Positions 26,486 through 35,650 of a stretch of DNA of 60,069 bases are shown piece after piece. The notes beneath the pieces were generated by a model, which was not told the DNA's origin, made no database searches, and saw only the letters and a list, made by a program, of their open reading frames with translations. The position numbers and the translations under genes are program-made. Position 1 is the stretch's first letter; the number at the start of each line of letters is the position of its first letter. The stretch comes from an uncultured Pelagibacteraceae bacterium. Lineage in GTDB: Bacteria; Pseudomonadota; Alphaproteobacteria; Pelagibacterales; Pelagibacteraceae. The stretch is taken from the NCBI GenBank assembly GCA_902614055.1, contig CACMJX010000004.1, positions 1-60,069 on the forward strand, in the 5' to 3' direction.

Positions 26486-27076
26486 TTATAAAGAACCTTT
26501 TGTCGAAGGTATTGTAGTTTTATTTCTTGGATCCATTTCTAAAGCAGCACGTAAAGATCTTGCTAGTCCTTTAAAACAAGACTCTATTATGTGGTGACTG
26601 TTATCACCATAAATATTTTCAACGTGTAAAGTAATTCCTGCAGCTTGTGAGAAAGCTTGGAACCATTCTTTAAATAGTTCCGTATCCATCTCACCTAATT
26701 TTTCTACTTTCAATTTTACTTTCCAAATTAAATAAGGTCTGTTTGAAACATCAATTGCAACTCTAGTTAATGTTTCATCCATTGGTATCATAGCATGAGC
26801 ATATCTTTTAATTCCAACAAATTTTTTAGATGCTTTTTTTAAACATTCACCAATTGCAATTCCTGTATCTTCAGTTGTGTGATGAAGATCAATGTGCGTA
26901 TCACCTTTAGCTTTAATATTCATATCCATTGATGAGTGTTTTGATAATTGCTCAAGCATATGATCTAAAAAACCTATACCTGTGTCAACTTTGTACTTAC
27001 CCTTACCATCAATATTTAAATCAACACTAATGTTAGTCTCTTTTGTTTTTCTACTTATTTTAGCTTTACGTTTCAT
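26486..27076 (-). CDS. hisB: Imidazoleglycerol-phosphate dehydratase
   Basis: A 196-residue monofunctional dehydratase (no phosphatase domain). The two metal-binding motifs [13 protein letters not shown] and [15 protein letters not shown] near residues 38-77, and the mirrored [16 protein letters not shown] near residue 160, are all present. It is the first gene of the leftward his-mcl-mtkAB-HIT-GNAT run and is divergent from hslV, with 91 nt between starts in which promoters for both directions must lie. Confidence 0.97.
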   Translation of the reverse strand: MKRKAKISRKTKETNISVDLNIDGKGKYKVDTGIGFLDHMLEQLSKHSSMDMNIKAKGDTHIDLHHTTEDTGIAIGECLKKASKKFVGIKRYAHAMIPMDETLTRVAIDVSNRPYLIWKVKLKVEKLGEMDTELFKEWFQAFSQAAGITLHVENIYGDNSHHIIESCFKGLARSLRAALEMDPRNKTTIPSTKGSL

Positions 27077-27167
27077 AGTTTGAAAAAGGTATATATCTAT
27101 TATTCAATTATGGCAATAATTCTAGGCTTGGTCTTGAACTATAAGATTTAGTATCCATCTATAATTC

Positions 27168-27683
27168 ATGACAACAATAGTATTAGTAAGAAAAAACAAT
27201 GAAGTAGTAGTTGCTGGAGATGGCCAAGTTAGTATGGGAAATACAGTAATTAAGAAAACTGCAAATAAAGTTCGTAAGATTGAGAAAAGAAATGTGATCG
27301 CAGGATTTGCCGGATCAACAGCAGATGCTTTAACATTATTTGAAAGATTAGAGACTAAACTAGAAAAACATGCTGGAAATCTTGCAAGAGCGGCTGTTGA
27401 ATTGGCTAAAGATTGGCGAACAGATAAATATTTAAGAAGATTAGAGGCTTTAATGGCAGTTGGTGACAAAGAAAATAGTTTTATTATTTCAGGAACTGGT
27501 GATGTTTTAGAGCCTGAAGGTGATGTCATTGGAATAGGATCTGGTGGAAATTATGCACTAGCTTCAGCAAAAGTATTAATGGATACAGATTTATCAGCAG
27601 AAGAAGTTGCAAAAAAGGCAATTAAAGTTGCATCGGAAATATGTGTTTTCACAAATGATAATTGCAATATAGAAAAAATTTAA
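27168..27683 (+). CDS. hslV: ATP-dependent protease subunit HslV
   Basis: A 171-residue proteasome-related peptidase. After removal of the initiator Met, the N-terminal threonine of [20 protein letters not shown] is the nucleophile. GDGQVSMG and [13 protein letters not shown] are family signatures. It forms a dodecamer capped by HslU hexamers. It is separated from hslU by 1 nt. Confidence 0.97.
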   Translation: MTTIVLVRKNNEVVVAGDGQVSMGNTVIKKTANKVRKIEKRNVIAGFAGSTADALTLFERLETKLEKHAGNLARAAVELAKDWRTDKYLRRLEALMAVGDKENSFIISGTGDVLEPEGDVIGIGSGGNYALASAKVLMDTDLSAEEVAKKAIKVASEICVFTNDNCNIEKI

Positions 27684-27684
27684 T

Positions 27685-29055
27685 ATGGAAAAATCAAACG
27701 TCACAACACTACCAAACGCAAAAGTAAAAAAAGAAAAGAATAATATTCAAAACTCATTATCTCCAAGAGAAATAGTTTCTGAGTTAGATAGATTTGTTGT
27801 TGGGCAAAATAATGCGAAAAGAGCGGTAGCAATTGCTTTAAGAAATAGATGGAGAAGACAAGCTTTAGAAGGTGATATGAAAGATGAAGTTCTTCCAAAA
27901 AATATTTTAATGATGGGACCAACAGGCGTTGGAAAAACAGAAATATCTAGAAGATTATCAAAATTAGCTGAAGCACCCTTTGTAAAAGTTGAGGCAACAA
28001 GATTTACTGAAGTAGGTTACGTTGGAAGAGATGTTGAACAAATTATTAGAGATCTTCTGGAAATTGCAATTGCAATGGAAAAAGTGAAAAAAAGAAAAGA
28101 AGTTCACGCTAAAGCACAGAAATTAGCAGAGGATAGAGTTCTTGATGCAATTGTTGGAAGTAAAGCAAGTGTTGCAACACGAGAAAGTTTTAGAAAAAGA
28201 TTAAGAGATGGTGATTTAGATGATAATGAAATTGAAATAGCTGTAACTGAGAGTGGTGGAGGAATGCCGTCATTTGAAATTCCTGGTATGCCTGGTGCAA
28301 ATGTTGGAATGATTAATATTTCAGACATGCTTGGTAAATCTATGGGTCAAAAAGCTAAGAAGAAAAAAATGTCAGTTAAAGAGTCTCATGAAATATTACT
28401 TAACGAAGAAGCTGATAAATTAATTGAACAAGACAAAATTATTAAATCTGCAAAAAACACTACTGAAAATAACGGTATCGTATTTTTAGATGAAATAGAT
28501 AAAATTTCAGGAAGAACTGATAGAGTTGGTGGGGATGTATCAAGAGAAGGAGTTCAAAGAGACTTGCTACCTTTAATTGAAGGAACAACTGTCAGTACAA
28601 AATACGGTCCAATAAAAACAGATCACATATTATTTATAGCTTCTGGAGCGTTCCAATTAGCTAAACCATCTGATCTTTTACCTGAGCTTCAAGGAAGATT
28701 GCCGATAAGAGTTGAGCTAGATGCGTTGAATAGTGAAGATTTTAAGAGAATTTTAAAAGAGCCTGATAATAGTTTAATAAAACAATACAAAGCTTTACTT
28801 AAAACTGAAAACGTTGATTTAGAATTTACTGAAGATGGGATTGATACAATTGCAACAATTGCAAGTGAAGTTAATACAACAGTTGAAAATATTGGGGCTA
28901 GAAGACTGCATACTATAATTGAAAGAGTTTTAGACGAAATTAGTTTTACAGCAACAGATAGAGCTGGCGAAAAGATAAGTATAGACTCGGATTATATTAA
29001 GAAAAATATTGGTGAACTTGTAAAAGACGCAGACCTCTCAAAATTTATTTTATAA
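27685..29055 (+). CDS. hslU: ATP-dependent protease ATPase subunit HslU
   Basis: A 456-residue AAA+ unfoldase. Walker A is [10 protein letters not shown] (near residues 76-85), Walker B is [10 protein letters not shown] after an intermediate I-domain (residues about 110-245), and the C-terminal sensor-2 [16 protein letters not shown] is present. The C-terminus DLSKFIL is the tail that docks into HslV. An N-terminal extension of about 25 Lys/Asn-rich residues precedes the usual [11 protein letters not shown] start. The 3' end overlaps the convergent Smr gene by 6 nt. Confidence 0.97.
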   Translation: MEKSNVTTLPNAKVKKEKNNIQNSLSPREIVSELDRFVVGQNNAKRAVAIALRNRWRRQALEGDMKDEVLPKNILMMGPTGVGKTEISRRLSKLAEAPFVKVEATRFTEVGYVGRDVEQIIRDLLEIAIAMEKVKKRKEVHAKAQKLAEDRVLDAIVGSKASVATRESFRKRLRDGDLDDNEIEIAVTESGGGMPSFEIPGMPGANVGMINISDMLGKSMGQKAKKKKMSVKESHEILLNEEADKLIEQDKIIKSAKNTTENNGIVFLDEIDKISGRTDRVGGDVSREGVQRDLLPLIEGTTVSTKYGPIKTDHILFIASGAFQLAKPSDLLPELQGRLPIRVELDALNSEDFKRILKEPDNSLIKQYKALLKTENVDLEFTEDGIDTIATIASEVNTTVENIGARRLHTIIERVLDEISFTATDRAGEKISIDSDYIKKNIGELVKDADLSKFIL

Positions 29056-29475
29056 TTCTTGTTTTTTTTTTCTTAAAAAAATATCAAAATTTCCAACGGA
29101 TGGATTTTCAACAGCTTCAAAATCTATACTTGTAATTTTGTTCATCAAATGATCATTGCCTTTAATAAAATTAGGCACTGAGTATTTTAATATACTCAAA
29201 TTACTAGATTGATAAGGATCGTTTAAATTTTTTGATCTTAAACCTTTTCCTGTAATGACATTAATTCTGTTAACTCCATTAATGAAACATTCTTCTATAA
29301 AGGAAGTCATCTTGTGATTTGCTTCCTCTAGAGTATATCCATGCAAATCAATAGATCTTTCAATGTATCTCTTGGGTGTTGAAGTAATTTTTTGATCCTT
29401 ATTTTCTAATTTATCAGTACTTTCTAAAAAATTTTGCCAGTCTTGTTTATCTTTATCTGATATTTTTTTTTTCAA
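29050..29475 (-). CDS. Smr-domain protein
   Basis: A 141-residue small MutS-related domain protein. [12 protein letters not shown] is the conserved DLHG motif and [11 protein letters not shown] is the GKG(x)xS motif, followed by VPNFI. Smr domains act as nucleases in several characterised proteins (MutS2 and stand-alone forms); the target here is unknown. It overlaps neither neighbour by more than 6 nt and adjoins the Tim44-like gene without a spacer, with which it is probably co-transcribed. Confidence 0.92.
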   Translation of the reverse strand: MKKKISDKDKQDWQNFLESTDKLENKDQKITSTPKRYIERSIDLHGYTLEEANHKMTSFIEECFINGVNRINVITGKGLRSKNLNDPYQSSNLSILKYSVPNFIKGNDHLMNKITSIDFEAVENPSVGNFDIFLRKKKQEL

Positions 29476-30066
29476 CTAAGCCTGGGTATCTACTATTAAC
29501 CAGTTAGGATTTTTTGAAGTACTATCTTTTGTAAACTTCCAAGTATCTAGCACTTTTTTAACTTTTTGCGCGTCGCCTGATACAACTTTATTATCTTTAT
29601 CTTTAATACAGGATATTATTTCACTTACAAATTCAACAGTTACTTCAAGCATATTTTTATTTTGATTATGCTCTTTGATTTCTGCCGAATTAATTCCAAT
29701 AAACGTGGTATCAGAAGTAACATTTCTTGCTTTTTTATCTTTGATTGCTTCGTCAAACTGCTCATATACATTTTTTGATAAAAGATTTTTTATTGATTTT
29801 AGATCCCCTTTTGAGAAACTAGTAATAATGCTTTCATAAGCAATTCTAGCACCATTTAAAAAATCTTTCTTTGCTGCATCGTCAAATGTATCTGCATTTA
29901 AAATTGTAGAAGTTTTTGTTTCTGGAACCTCTTCGTGAGGAAAATTTGAATTAATATTTTCTTCAAAACCAGTTTTTTTACCTAAAATTCCTCTTAATCT
30001 TAGGAAAATAAAACCCGCTATCATTGCCAATAGTATTATATCGATGTACTCAAAGCTGTAACTCAT
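29476..30066 (-). CDS. Tim44/TimA-domain membrane-anchored protein
   Basis: A 196-residue protein with a single N-terminal membrane helix (FEYIDIILLAMIAGFIFLRL, residues 5-24), an acidic linker and a Tim44-like domain (KDFLNGARIAYESIITSFSKGDLKSIKNLL). Bacterial TimA proteins are inner-membrane proteins related to the mitochondrial import component Tim44. Many alphaproteobacteria have mltA between this gene and the Smr gene; here the two are directly adjacent. It is divergent from fxsA with 58 nt between. Confidence 0.9.
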   Translation of the reverse strand: MSYSFEYIDIILLAMIAGFIFLRLRGILGKKTGFEENINSNFPHEEVPETKTSTILNADTFDDAAKKDFLNGARIAYESIITSFSKGDLKSIKNLLSKNVYEQFDEAIKDKKARNVTSDTTFIGINSAEIKEHNQNKNMLEVTVEFVSEIISCIKDKDNKVVSGDAQKVKKVLDTWKFTKDSTSKNPNWLIVDTQA

Positions 30067-30124
30067 ATATTAATAATATTTACTATGTTGATTAATTTCA
30101 ACCTGCAATTTACATTATAGACAA

Positions 30125-30553
30125 ATGAACACAGCAATAATTCTCATTTTAGGGATACCTCTTATTGAAATCTACCTATTTATAAAGGTTGGATCAGAAA
30201 TTGGAGCTTTAAACACCATTTTATTAATTCTTACAACTGCGGTTATAGGTATTTGGTATGCAAGATATGAAGGATTTAACACATTACGTTCAGGTATGTC
30301 TCAGTTAGTGAAAAATGAACTACCACTTTATGAAATAGTTTCAGGAGCGGCAATTGCTTTCGCAGCTATTTTATTAATATTGCCAGGATTTGCTACTGAC
30401 ATTATAGGTATTTTATTAGTTTTTCCTGTTACAAGAAAAATAATTCTAAGTAAGTATTCAAAAAAAAATACATCTAAAAAAAATGATAACGAAAAGGGAA
30501 AAAATTATATTGAGGGAGAGTATGAAGATATAGAGGATAAAGATGGAAAATAA
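30125..30553 (+). CDS. FxsA-family membrane protein
   Basis: A 142-residue inner-membrane protein of the FxsA family. PLIEIYLFIKVGSEIGALNT and the conserved LPGFATDIIGILLVFPVTRK are diagnostic. It has about three membrane segments in the first 105 residues and a charged cytoplasmic tail. In E. coli FxsA affects phage T7 exclusion by the F plasmid; the general role is unclear. It overlaps the start of secB by 11 nt. Confidence 0.9.
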   Translation: MNTAIILILGIPLIEIYLFIKVGSEIGALNTILLILTTAVIGIWYARYEGFNTLRSGMSQLVKNELPLYEIVSGAAIAFAAILLILPGFATDIIGILLVFPVTRKIILSKYSKKNTSKKNDNEKGKNYIEGEYEDIEDKDGK

Positions 30554-30965
30554 ATTTAAAATGATTGTAAGTTATATTAAAGATTTATCAGTTGAAATTC
30601 CAAGCCCAGAAGCTTTGGTAACAATTAGAAATACTATACCAGAATATAAAATGAAAGTTGATATTAATTCAAAACCTTTAAAAAGGAAAATGATAGAAGT
30701 TTTAACTACTTTAACATATGAAAATCCAAACAAAAAAAAAGAAAAGGGCTTTTTTCAAATCGCATATGCAAATGTCATTGAGATACTTGATTTAAAAATT
30801 GATAAAACAGATCTAGAAAAAATAATACTAAGTGATCTTCAAATTATGATGTATCCAGAGTTAGAGAAAAAGTTTTTGACTATATTACGATCATCAGGTT
30901 TGCCAGATTTAAAATTTGGCAATAAGATTGATTTTGAAAAACTATATAAAGAAAGATTAAATTAA
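30543..30965 (+). CDS. secB: Protein-export chaperone SecB
   Basis: A 140-residue cytoplasmic chaperone that keeps preproteins unfolded and hands them to SecA. YIKDLSVEIPSPEAL near residues 12-26 is the conserved first segment, and LYPELEKK-like text at the C-terminal part (MMYPELEKKFLTILRSSGLPDL) corresponds to the usual LFPYAR region in divergent form. The position beside FxsA and Tim44, opposite dnaQ, is the standard alphaproteobacterial order. Stops of secB and dnaQ overlap by 4 nt. Confidence 0.93.
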   Translation: MENKFKMIVSYIKDLSVEIPSPEALVTIRNTIPEYKMKVDINSKPLKRKMIEVLTTLTYENPNKKKEKGFFQIAYANVIEILDLKIDKTDLEKIILSDLQIMMYPELEKKFLTILRSSGLPDLKFGNKIDFEKLYKERLN

Positions 30966-31627
30966 AAGAAATTTTTTTTTAAATTTTTTTTAAGAAATTC
31001 TTTATGGTTCAGTAGTTCTTGCTCAGTTGGTTTAATAACTTTTTTATAATATTCTACTCCACCTTCAGACAAAGAAATATTATTTTCACTATTTTCAACT
31101 AGATTTAGAGTAGGTTCTTTTTGATCAATTAGATTTATATAAACTTTTGCAAGTAAATCACAATCAATCAGAGCAGTATGTTTTTCTCTTCTTGAATTAT
31201 CAATTCTAAACCTTTTGCAAAGTGCATCTAAGCTTATTCCTGATCCTGGAAATTTATTTCGCGCTAATTCTAAAGTATCAATAACATTTGCATTACTTAT
31301 TTTTGGCTTTCGAATTTTAGTTAATTCATTATTTAAATGACCAATATCAAATTCAGCATTATGTATAATAATTTTTTTATCCTTAATAAAATTTATAAAA
31401 TCATCCGCTATATCAACAAATTTTGGTTTGGTTGCTAAAAATTCATCAGAATAACCGTGAACTTCAAATGCTTTCTCTGATACTTTTCTTTCAGGGTTTA
31501 AATAAAAATGGAATATATTTTTTGTTGGTATTAAATTATCTAACTCTATACAGCCAATTTCTACAATTCTATGACCATCTCTAACTGATAAGCCTGTTGT
31601 TTCAGTATCTAGAACTATTTCTTTCAT
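30962..31627 (-). CDS. dnaQ: DNA polymerase III epsilon subunit (proofreading exonuclease)
   Basis: A 221-residue DEDDh 3'-5' exonuclease. Exo I is IVLDTETTG (residues 4-12), Exo II is HNAEFDIGHLN, and Exo III is REKHTALIDCDLLAKVY. It proofreads for the replicative polymerase. The start lies 26 nt inside the end of coaE, an unusually long overlap that still gives the exact family N-terminus, so the two genes are translationally linked. It is part of the leftward oriC-proximal block. Confidence 0.96.
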   Translation of the reverse strand: MKEIVLDTETTGLSVRDGHRIVEIGCIELDNLIPTKNIFHFYLNPERKVSEKAFEVHGYSDEFLATKPKFVDIADDFINFIKDKKIIIHNAEFDIGHLNNELTKIRKPKISNANVIDTLELARNKFPGSGISLDALCKRFRIDNSRREKHTALIDCDLLAKVYINLIDQKEPTLNLVENSENNISLSEGGVEYYKKVIKPTEQELLNHKEFLKKNLKKNFF

Positions 31628-32195
31628 TTAAAATTTTTTTTTTAATTAGTTTAACTTTTTTTTTCATCACATTTATAGAAAAATTATTATTAATGACATA
31701 GTCGGCTAATTTTTCTTTTTTAGACAAGATAACCTGGTTTTCTTTAAGATTTTTTAGCAATTTTTCATTAAAGTTCGGCCTTTTTTTTAATCTGTTTAAG
31801 ACTTTAGATTTATTTGATTTAACAAAAATAATTATATCTTTTTTTTTATTGAGTTTGTTTTCTATTAATAAAGGGATATCAAAAACAATCATTTTACTCT
31901 TCTTATTTCTTATTATGAATTTTTTCATATTTTTTCTTACAAATGGATGGACAACAGAAGATATAATTTTAAGATTTTTCTTATTTGAGTTAATGGACGA
32001 TATGAGCTCCTTTTTTTTAATAGGAAATTTTTTTATAAATTTTGGTAGTTTTTTTTTTAATTTATTAAAACACTCTTTATTTGTTTTATAAATATATTTC
32101 ACCTCATCATCTGCATTAAATACTGGATATCCAAAAAGCTTTGAAATAAAAGATTTTCCTGAACCTATAGCACCAGTTATCCCAACTCTAATCAT
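31602..32195 (-). CDS. coaE: Dephospho-CoA kinase
   Basis: A 197-residue P-loop kinase for the last step of coenzyme A synthesis. The Walker A segment GITGAIGSGKSF is at residues 5-16, and FDIPLLIENKL carries the second conserved motif. The C-terminal part is very lysine-rich (KKKVKLIKKKIL), reflecting the AT-rich genome. It follows aroE by 23 nt and overlaps dnaQ. Confidence 0.95.
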   Translation of the reverse strand: MIRVGITGAIGSGKSFISKLFGYPVFNADDEVKYIYKTNKECFNKLKKKLPKFIKKFPIKKKELISSINSNKKNLKIISSVVHPFVRKNMKKFIIRNKKSKMIVFDIPLLIENKLNKKKDIIIFVKSNKSKVLNRLKKRPNFNEKLLKNLKENQVILSKKEKLADYVINNNFSINVMKKKVKLIKKKILNERNSSRY

Positions 32196-32218
32196 GTTTA
32201 ATTTTAAATCTCATAGTT

Positions 32219-33013
32219 TCATTTTTTTAGAAATTCAATTAATTCTTTGTTAATTTCTGGTTCAACATTATGCCAAATATTAAAGGCTTGCTGGCCTTGA
32301 AATAAGAACATATTTAAACCATTTTCAATTACATTACCTTTTACATTGCCTGCCTCAGAGAATTCTGTTTGAAATGGAGAGTATATAACATCATAAAAAA
32401 GCTTGTTATTACTAATCTGTGAGAAGTCTAAACCAAACTTATCATCCTTGTTCAAACCTAAAGTAGTTGCATTAATTATCATATCAAAATCAGGTAAGTC
32501 ACCCCAGTCTATAATATTAATCTCTTTGAAAAACTTCTTTAAATTATTAGCTTTTTCTTTGGTTCTATTACTCAAAAGTATTTTTGATACTTTCATCCTT
32601 AGCAGCGAAAAAATGATTGATGGTACAACACCACCAGCACCTAATATCAGAACTGTTTTGTCACTAACATCATAATTCAATTTTCTTATACTTAATTCAA
32701 ACCCATTAATATCTGTGTTATCTCCTATTAAATGGCCTTTATTTAACGAGATAGTATTTACTGATTGTGTTCTTAATGCATTACTACTTAAAATATCTAG
32801 GTGAGGTATTATAGATTTTTTAAAAGGGACAGTAACATTTAAACCCTCCAAATCTCCCTTTTTGATGGATTTACATAATTCAGGCAAATCATTGTCATAG
32901 GCTTCCAGTTTTCCATAAATTGCATCTAAATTATTTTTTTTTATCCAATAATTATGTAACTTTGGAGATAAAGAATGTTCAATTGGATTACCTATTACTA
33001 AAAATTTTTTCAT
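32219..33013 (-). CDS. aroE: Shikimate dehydrogenase
   Basis: A 264-residue NADPH-dependent enzyme reducing 3-dehydroshikimate. The N-terminal substrate site NPIEHSLSPKLHNYW, the catalytic lysine of VPFKKSI (near residue 64) and the catalytic aspartate of GDNTDINGFE are all visible. LILGAGGVVPSII is the nucleotide-binding turn. It lies between coaE and the secreted lyase gene; in related genomes maf and aroE are neighbours. Confidence 0.96.
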   Translation of the reverse strand: MKKFLVIGNPIEHSLSPKLHNYWIKKNNLDAIYGKLEAYDNDLPELCKSIKKGDLEGLNVTVPFKKSIIPHLDILSSNALRTQSVNTISLNKGHLIGDNTDINGFELSIRKLNYDVSDKTVLILGAGGVVPSIIFSLLRMKVSKILLSNRTKEKANNLKKFFKEINIIDWGDLPDFDMIINATTLGLNKDDKFGLDFSQISNNKLFYDVIYSPFQTEFSEAGNVKGNVIENGLNMFLFQGQQAFNIWHNVEPEINKELIEFLKK

Positions 33014-33016
33014 TTT

Positions 33017-34015
33017 TTAATTTAAATTCATTTTTTTTAATTTTCTTTTTAACTTATGTATTTTTCTAGAAATTTCTGGATCATTATTTTCTTTAATCTT
33101 TATTTTAAGTATTGCTAATTCTTCTTGTATAAATTCTTTTTCACTTTTTTTATACTCTAATTCAATTGGATAGTTTAAATTACCTAAAACACTTTCCATT
33201 GTTTCTCCTGCATTAATGTTGTCATAGTAAACAACTGTGGTACCACCGTCTCTACCCATGCCCCACAGTCTATTTACAGCATTTCTATATATTCCAATCT
33301 TTAAATAGGCATTATTTTTATTTTCATAAACAGTTGGTCCTTTTACATCGTAAATAGATTTTCCATTTGCCCAAACTCTATAAAATCCATCTTCTTTATC
33401 TGACCAATTTACATTAATAATTATGTCAGTCCATTTACCAACCGGATCAATGCTTCTGCTCTTGCATTCAGATCCACAAACCACATTGTTAAATGTATAC
33501 TTTCCATCATTGTGCTCAAAGTGAGCTTGTTGAATATATTTCTTATGTAATTTTGAGTGAAACTGTCCCATTTTTAAACTCGCAGGTTTAAATTTTTCTT
33601 GACCTTTTGGCACATAAATTGACCATGAATACCACTTTTCACCTAATTTAAAATACTTTGAGTATAATTCTGCTCTTTCCGACTTATGATCTCTTTCACA
33701 ATCATTGTTAAGTTGAGATCCGCCTTCACCTTTTACTTTAGAACCATCAAAAGTTCCTCCACACTCCCCGGGCCTTACCTCAAATCTTATACTTTGTTTT
33801 CCGTCCCTAACTGGGTGACCATCTTTTTTTGAAACTATTTGAATTTGATGTTCATTTCCTTTGGTTCTGTGACCAACTTTCCAAACACATCCAAACCCAT
33901 TTGATATGTCTTTTGGTAGACAAAATCTCTTTTCTTTTTTATGCGATATAGATTTTGCATACGAAAAACTTACGGATAAAAATCCTAAGACTAATATCAG
34001 TAGAAATCTTTTCAT
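33017..34015 (-). CDS. Secreted heparin-lyase-I-like polysaccharide lyase
   Basis: A 332-residue exported protein: a signal peptide (residues 1-20, ending SYA), then a beta-jelly-roll body with RFEVRPGEC, HKSERAELYSKY, KWYSWSIYVP and DIIINVNWSDKEDGFYRVWANG. These match the polysaccharide lyase family that includes heparin lyase I and glucuronan lyase. Four cysteines in the mature N-terminal part could form disulfides. It probably acts on an acidic polymer in the periplasm or outside. A charged coiled tail follows residue 290. The gene overlaps maf by 4 nt and is inserted between maf and aroE. Confidence 0.8.
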   Translation of the reverse strand: MKRFLLILVLGFLSVSFSYAKSISHKKEKRFCLPKDISNGFGCVWKVGHRTKGNEHQIQIVSKKDGHPVRDGKQSIRFEVRPGECGGTFDGSKVKGEGGSQLNNDCERDHKSERAELYSKYFKLGEKWYSWSIYVPKGQEKFKPASLKMGQFHSKLHKKYIQQAHFEHNDGKYTFNNVVCGSECKSRSIDPVGKWTDIIINVNWSDKEDGFYRVWANGKSIYDVKGPTVYENKNNAYLKIGIYRNAVNRLWGMGRDGGTTVVYYDNINAGETMESVLGNLNYPIELEYKKSEKEFIQEELAILKIKIKENNDPEISRKIHKLKRKLKKMNLN

Positions 34016-34596
34016 TTTTGAAGTTCTAGATATTCCTTTATTTTTTTGATAGGTAAGCCCATTATAGTATCTTCATCGCCATCAATATTTGAAAATAAGG
34101 CTCTTCCTTCTCCTTCAATTTGATAAACATTATAAGCATATAAAGCTTCATCACTTATTTTATTTAGATAAGTAGTTAATTCATTCTCAGAAAAATCCTT
34201 CATGGTCAAGTAAGCTTTGTCAGTATAGTTCCAAACCATAGATCCATTTTTAGATATACAAACTGAACTGATCAAAGAATGTTTTTTTCCATTGAGTTTT
34301 TTTAAAATATTCAAAGCCTCTTCTCTACTTTCTGGTTTTGAAATTAATTCTCCAGTTAAATCGATAACGGTATCTGCTCCTAATACTAGAGCATTATTAA
34401 TTTTTTGGCTTACCTTGTTTGCTTTTAATTCTGCTAGATTCTTAGAAATAATTTCTGGTGAAGCTCCTTCTTTTAGCAAACTTTCTTTTATAGGGTCCTC
34501 ATCAACATTGGAGGCTTCAACCTTACTATTAATATTATGATTATCTAGTATCTCTTTTCTAACTTTACTTTTTGAAGCTAAAATTATGTTAGGCAT
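34012..34596 (-). CDS. maf: Maf-like nucleoside triphosphate pyrophosphatase
   Basis: A 194-residue Maf-family protein. IILASKSKVRKEIL is the SxSxxR motif in a slightly altered form, GADTVIDLTGELISKP carries the catalytic aspartate (near residue 71), and YQIEGEGRALFSNIDGDEDTIMGLP is the conserved C-terminal part. Members hydrolyse non-canonical nucleotides. It overlaps ppsR by 8 nt and lies next to it as in the origin region of Caulobacter-like genomes. Confidence 0.94.
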   Translation of the reverse strand: MPNIILASKSKVRKEILDNHNINSKVEASNVDEDPIKESLLKEGASPEIISKNLAELKANKVSQKINNALVLGADTVIDLTGELISKPESREEALNILKKLNGKKHSLISSVCISKNGSMVWNYTDKAYLTMKDFSENELTTYLNKISDEALYAYNVYQIEGEGRALFSNIDGDEDTIMGLPIKKIKEYLELQK

Positions 34597-35416
34597 TTTT
34601 TTTATTCTTTATTTCAAAAATTTTTATTACTGACGCTGCTGTTTCCTCAACTGATTTTCTAGTTACATCTATCGTTGGCCAATTATTTTCTTTGAATAAT
34701 TTTTTAGCACTATTTAGTTCGTCTTTAATCTTATCAATATTAACGTACTCACTATTTTGATCTTCTTTTAACGAATTCAATCTATTTTTTCTTAAGTCGT
34801 ATAATCTTTCTGCCTCTGTCACTAGGCCAATAATGCATGGTCTAAAATTTTTTTCAAAAACTTTAGACGGTATAGAATTTTTATTTACAAGTGGAATATT
34901 TGAAGTTTTAAACCCTCTATTAGCAAGATAAATAGAAGTTGGTGTTTTGCTGGTTCTGCTTACACCTAATAAAATAATATCTGATTTCTCTATATCATTA
35001 GTTTGATTACCATCATCGTGGTTCATTGTAAACTGGATAGCTTCAATTCTATCATAATATTCTTCATTTAGAATATGTTGCCCACTTGGTTCGTGAGAAG
35101 CTTTTTGATTTAAGACCTTTGAAAAATTTAAGATCAAGTCTCCTAGAACTCCAAAACAAGGTATACTTCTGTCGAAAGCTTTTTCTGTAAGATATTTTGC
35201 TAATTTACTATTAACAATAGTATATAAAATAATAGAATTTTTATCTTTTTTTGCCTGTTTTAGTATAGCAAGAGTTTGACTTTCAGTACGAGTAAAGGAA
35301 AAATGATTTGTCTCGTATTCGAAATTAGGAAATTGTGCTTTTAAAGCTAAAAAAATTCTATCAAGTGTTTCGCCCGTAGAATCTGATATTAAGTATATTT
35401 GATATAAATTTCTCAT
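34589..35416 (-). CDS. ppsR: Bifunctional kinase/pyrophosphorylase regulator of PEP synthase or PPDK (DUF299)
   Basis: A 275-residue DUF299 protein. LYQIYLISDSTGETLDRI at the start and the P-loop GVSRTSKTPTSIYLANRG (near residues 151-168) are diagnostic. The family controls phosphoenolpyruvate synthase or pyruvate phosphate dikinase by reversible phosphorylation. Its orthologue is the conserved gene on the left of oriC in Rickettsia and Caulobacter, opposite hemE. Here it is likewise the first leftward gene, 284 bp from hemE. Confidence 0.94.
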   Translation of the reverse strand: MRNLYQIYLISDSTGETLDRIFLALKAQFPNFEYETNHFSFTRTESQTLAILKQAKKDKNSIILYTIVNSKLAKYLTEKAFDRSIPCFGVLGDLILNFSKVLNQKASHEPSGQHILNEEYYDRIEAIQFTMNHDDGNQTNDIEKSDIILLGVSRTSKTPTSIYLANRGFKTSNIPLVNKNSIPSKVFEKNFRPCIIGLVTEAERLYDLRKNRLNSLKEDQNSEYVNIDKIKDELNSAKKLFKENNWPTIDVTRKSVEETAASVIKIFEIKNKKNA

Positions 35417-35469
35417 GTATAAAATGTTTATAATCTATAAGTAAAATAAGAAAAATTCAGATTTACCTC

Positions 35470-35478
35470 TATGGATAA
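35470..35478 (-). promoter_or_regulatory. DnaA-box-like site (one mismatch)
   Basis: On the minus strand TTATCCATA differs from TTATCCACA at one position. It lies near the ppsR end of the putative oriC. Confidence 0.45.
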
Positions 35479-35522
35479 TAATAGTTAGTTTTTTTTCCAT
35501 CAAATTAACTAAATTATAAAAT

Positions 35523-35533
35523 GTTAACAAAGT
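35523..35533 (+). repeat. 11-bp direct repeat in oriC, copy 1
   Basis: GTTAACAAAGT, repeated exactly at 35619-35629. It contains the palindrome GTTAAC. Confidence 0.75.
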
Positions 35534-35541
35534 TATACATA
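35533..35541 (+). promoter_or_regulatory. DnaA-box-like site (one mismatch)
   Basis: TTATACATA differs from the TTATNCACA consensus at one position. It directly adjoins copy 1 of the 11-bp repeat. Confidence 0.4.
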
Positions 35542-35608
35542 ATATACATAAAATATGAGAAATCTTAATTAATCCCTATAAAATCGAAGTAAATAGAGAT
35601 TTAAATTA

Positions 35609-35624
35609 TTAATAAAAAGTTAAC
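35609..35624 (+). promoter_or_regulatory. CtrA-type box
   Basis: TTAA, a 7-bp spacer, then TTAAC: an exact match to the CtrA consensus TTAA-N7-TTAA. In Caulobacter CtrA binds oriC and blocks initiation. In such AT-rich DNA one match per few kilobases is expected by chance. Confidence 0.45.
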
Positions 35625-35629
35625 AAAGT
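35619..35629 (+). repeat. 11-bp direct repeat in oriC, copy 2
   Basis: GTTAACAAAGT, identical to 35523-35533 and overlapping the right half of the CtrA-type box. Confidence 0.75.
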
Positions 35630-35650
35630 GTGATAATTGACTAATTTACG

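Noticed and set aside
35628..35637. TTATCACA on the minus strand as a further DnaA box
   Set aside because: One base is missing relative to the 9-mer consensus, giving several mismatches.
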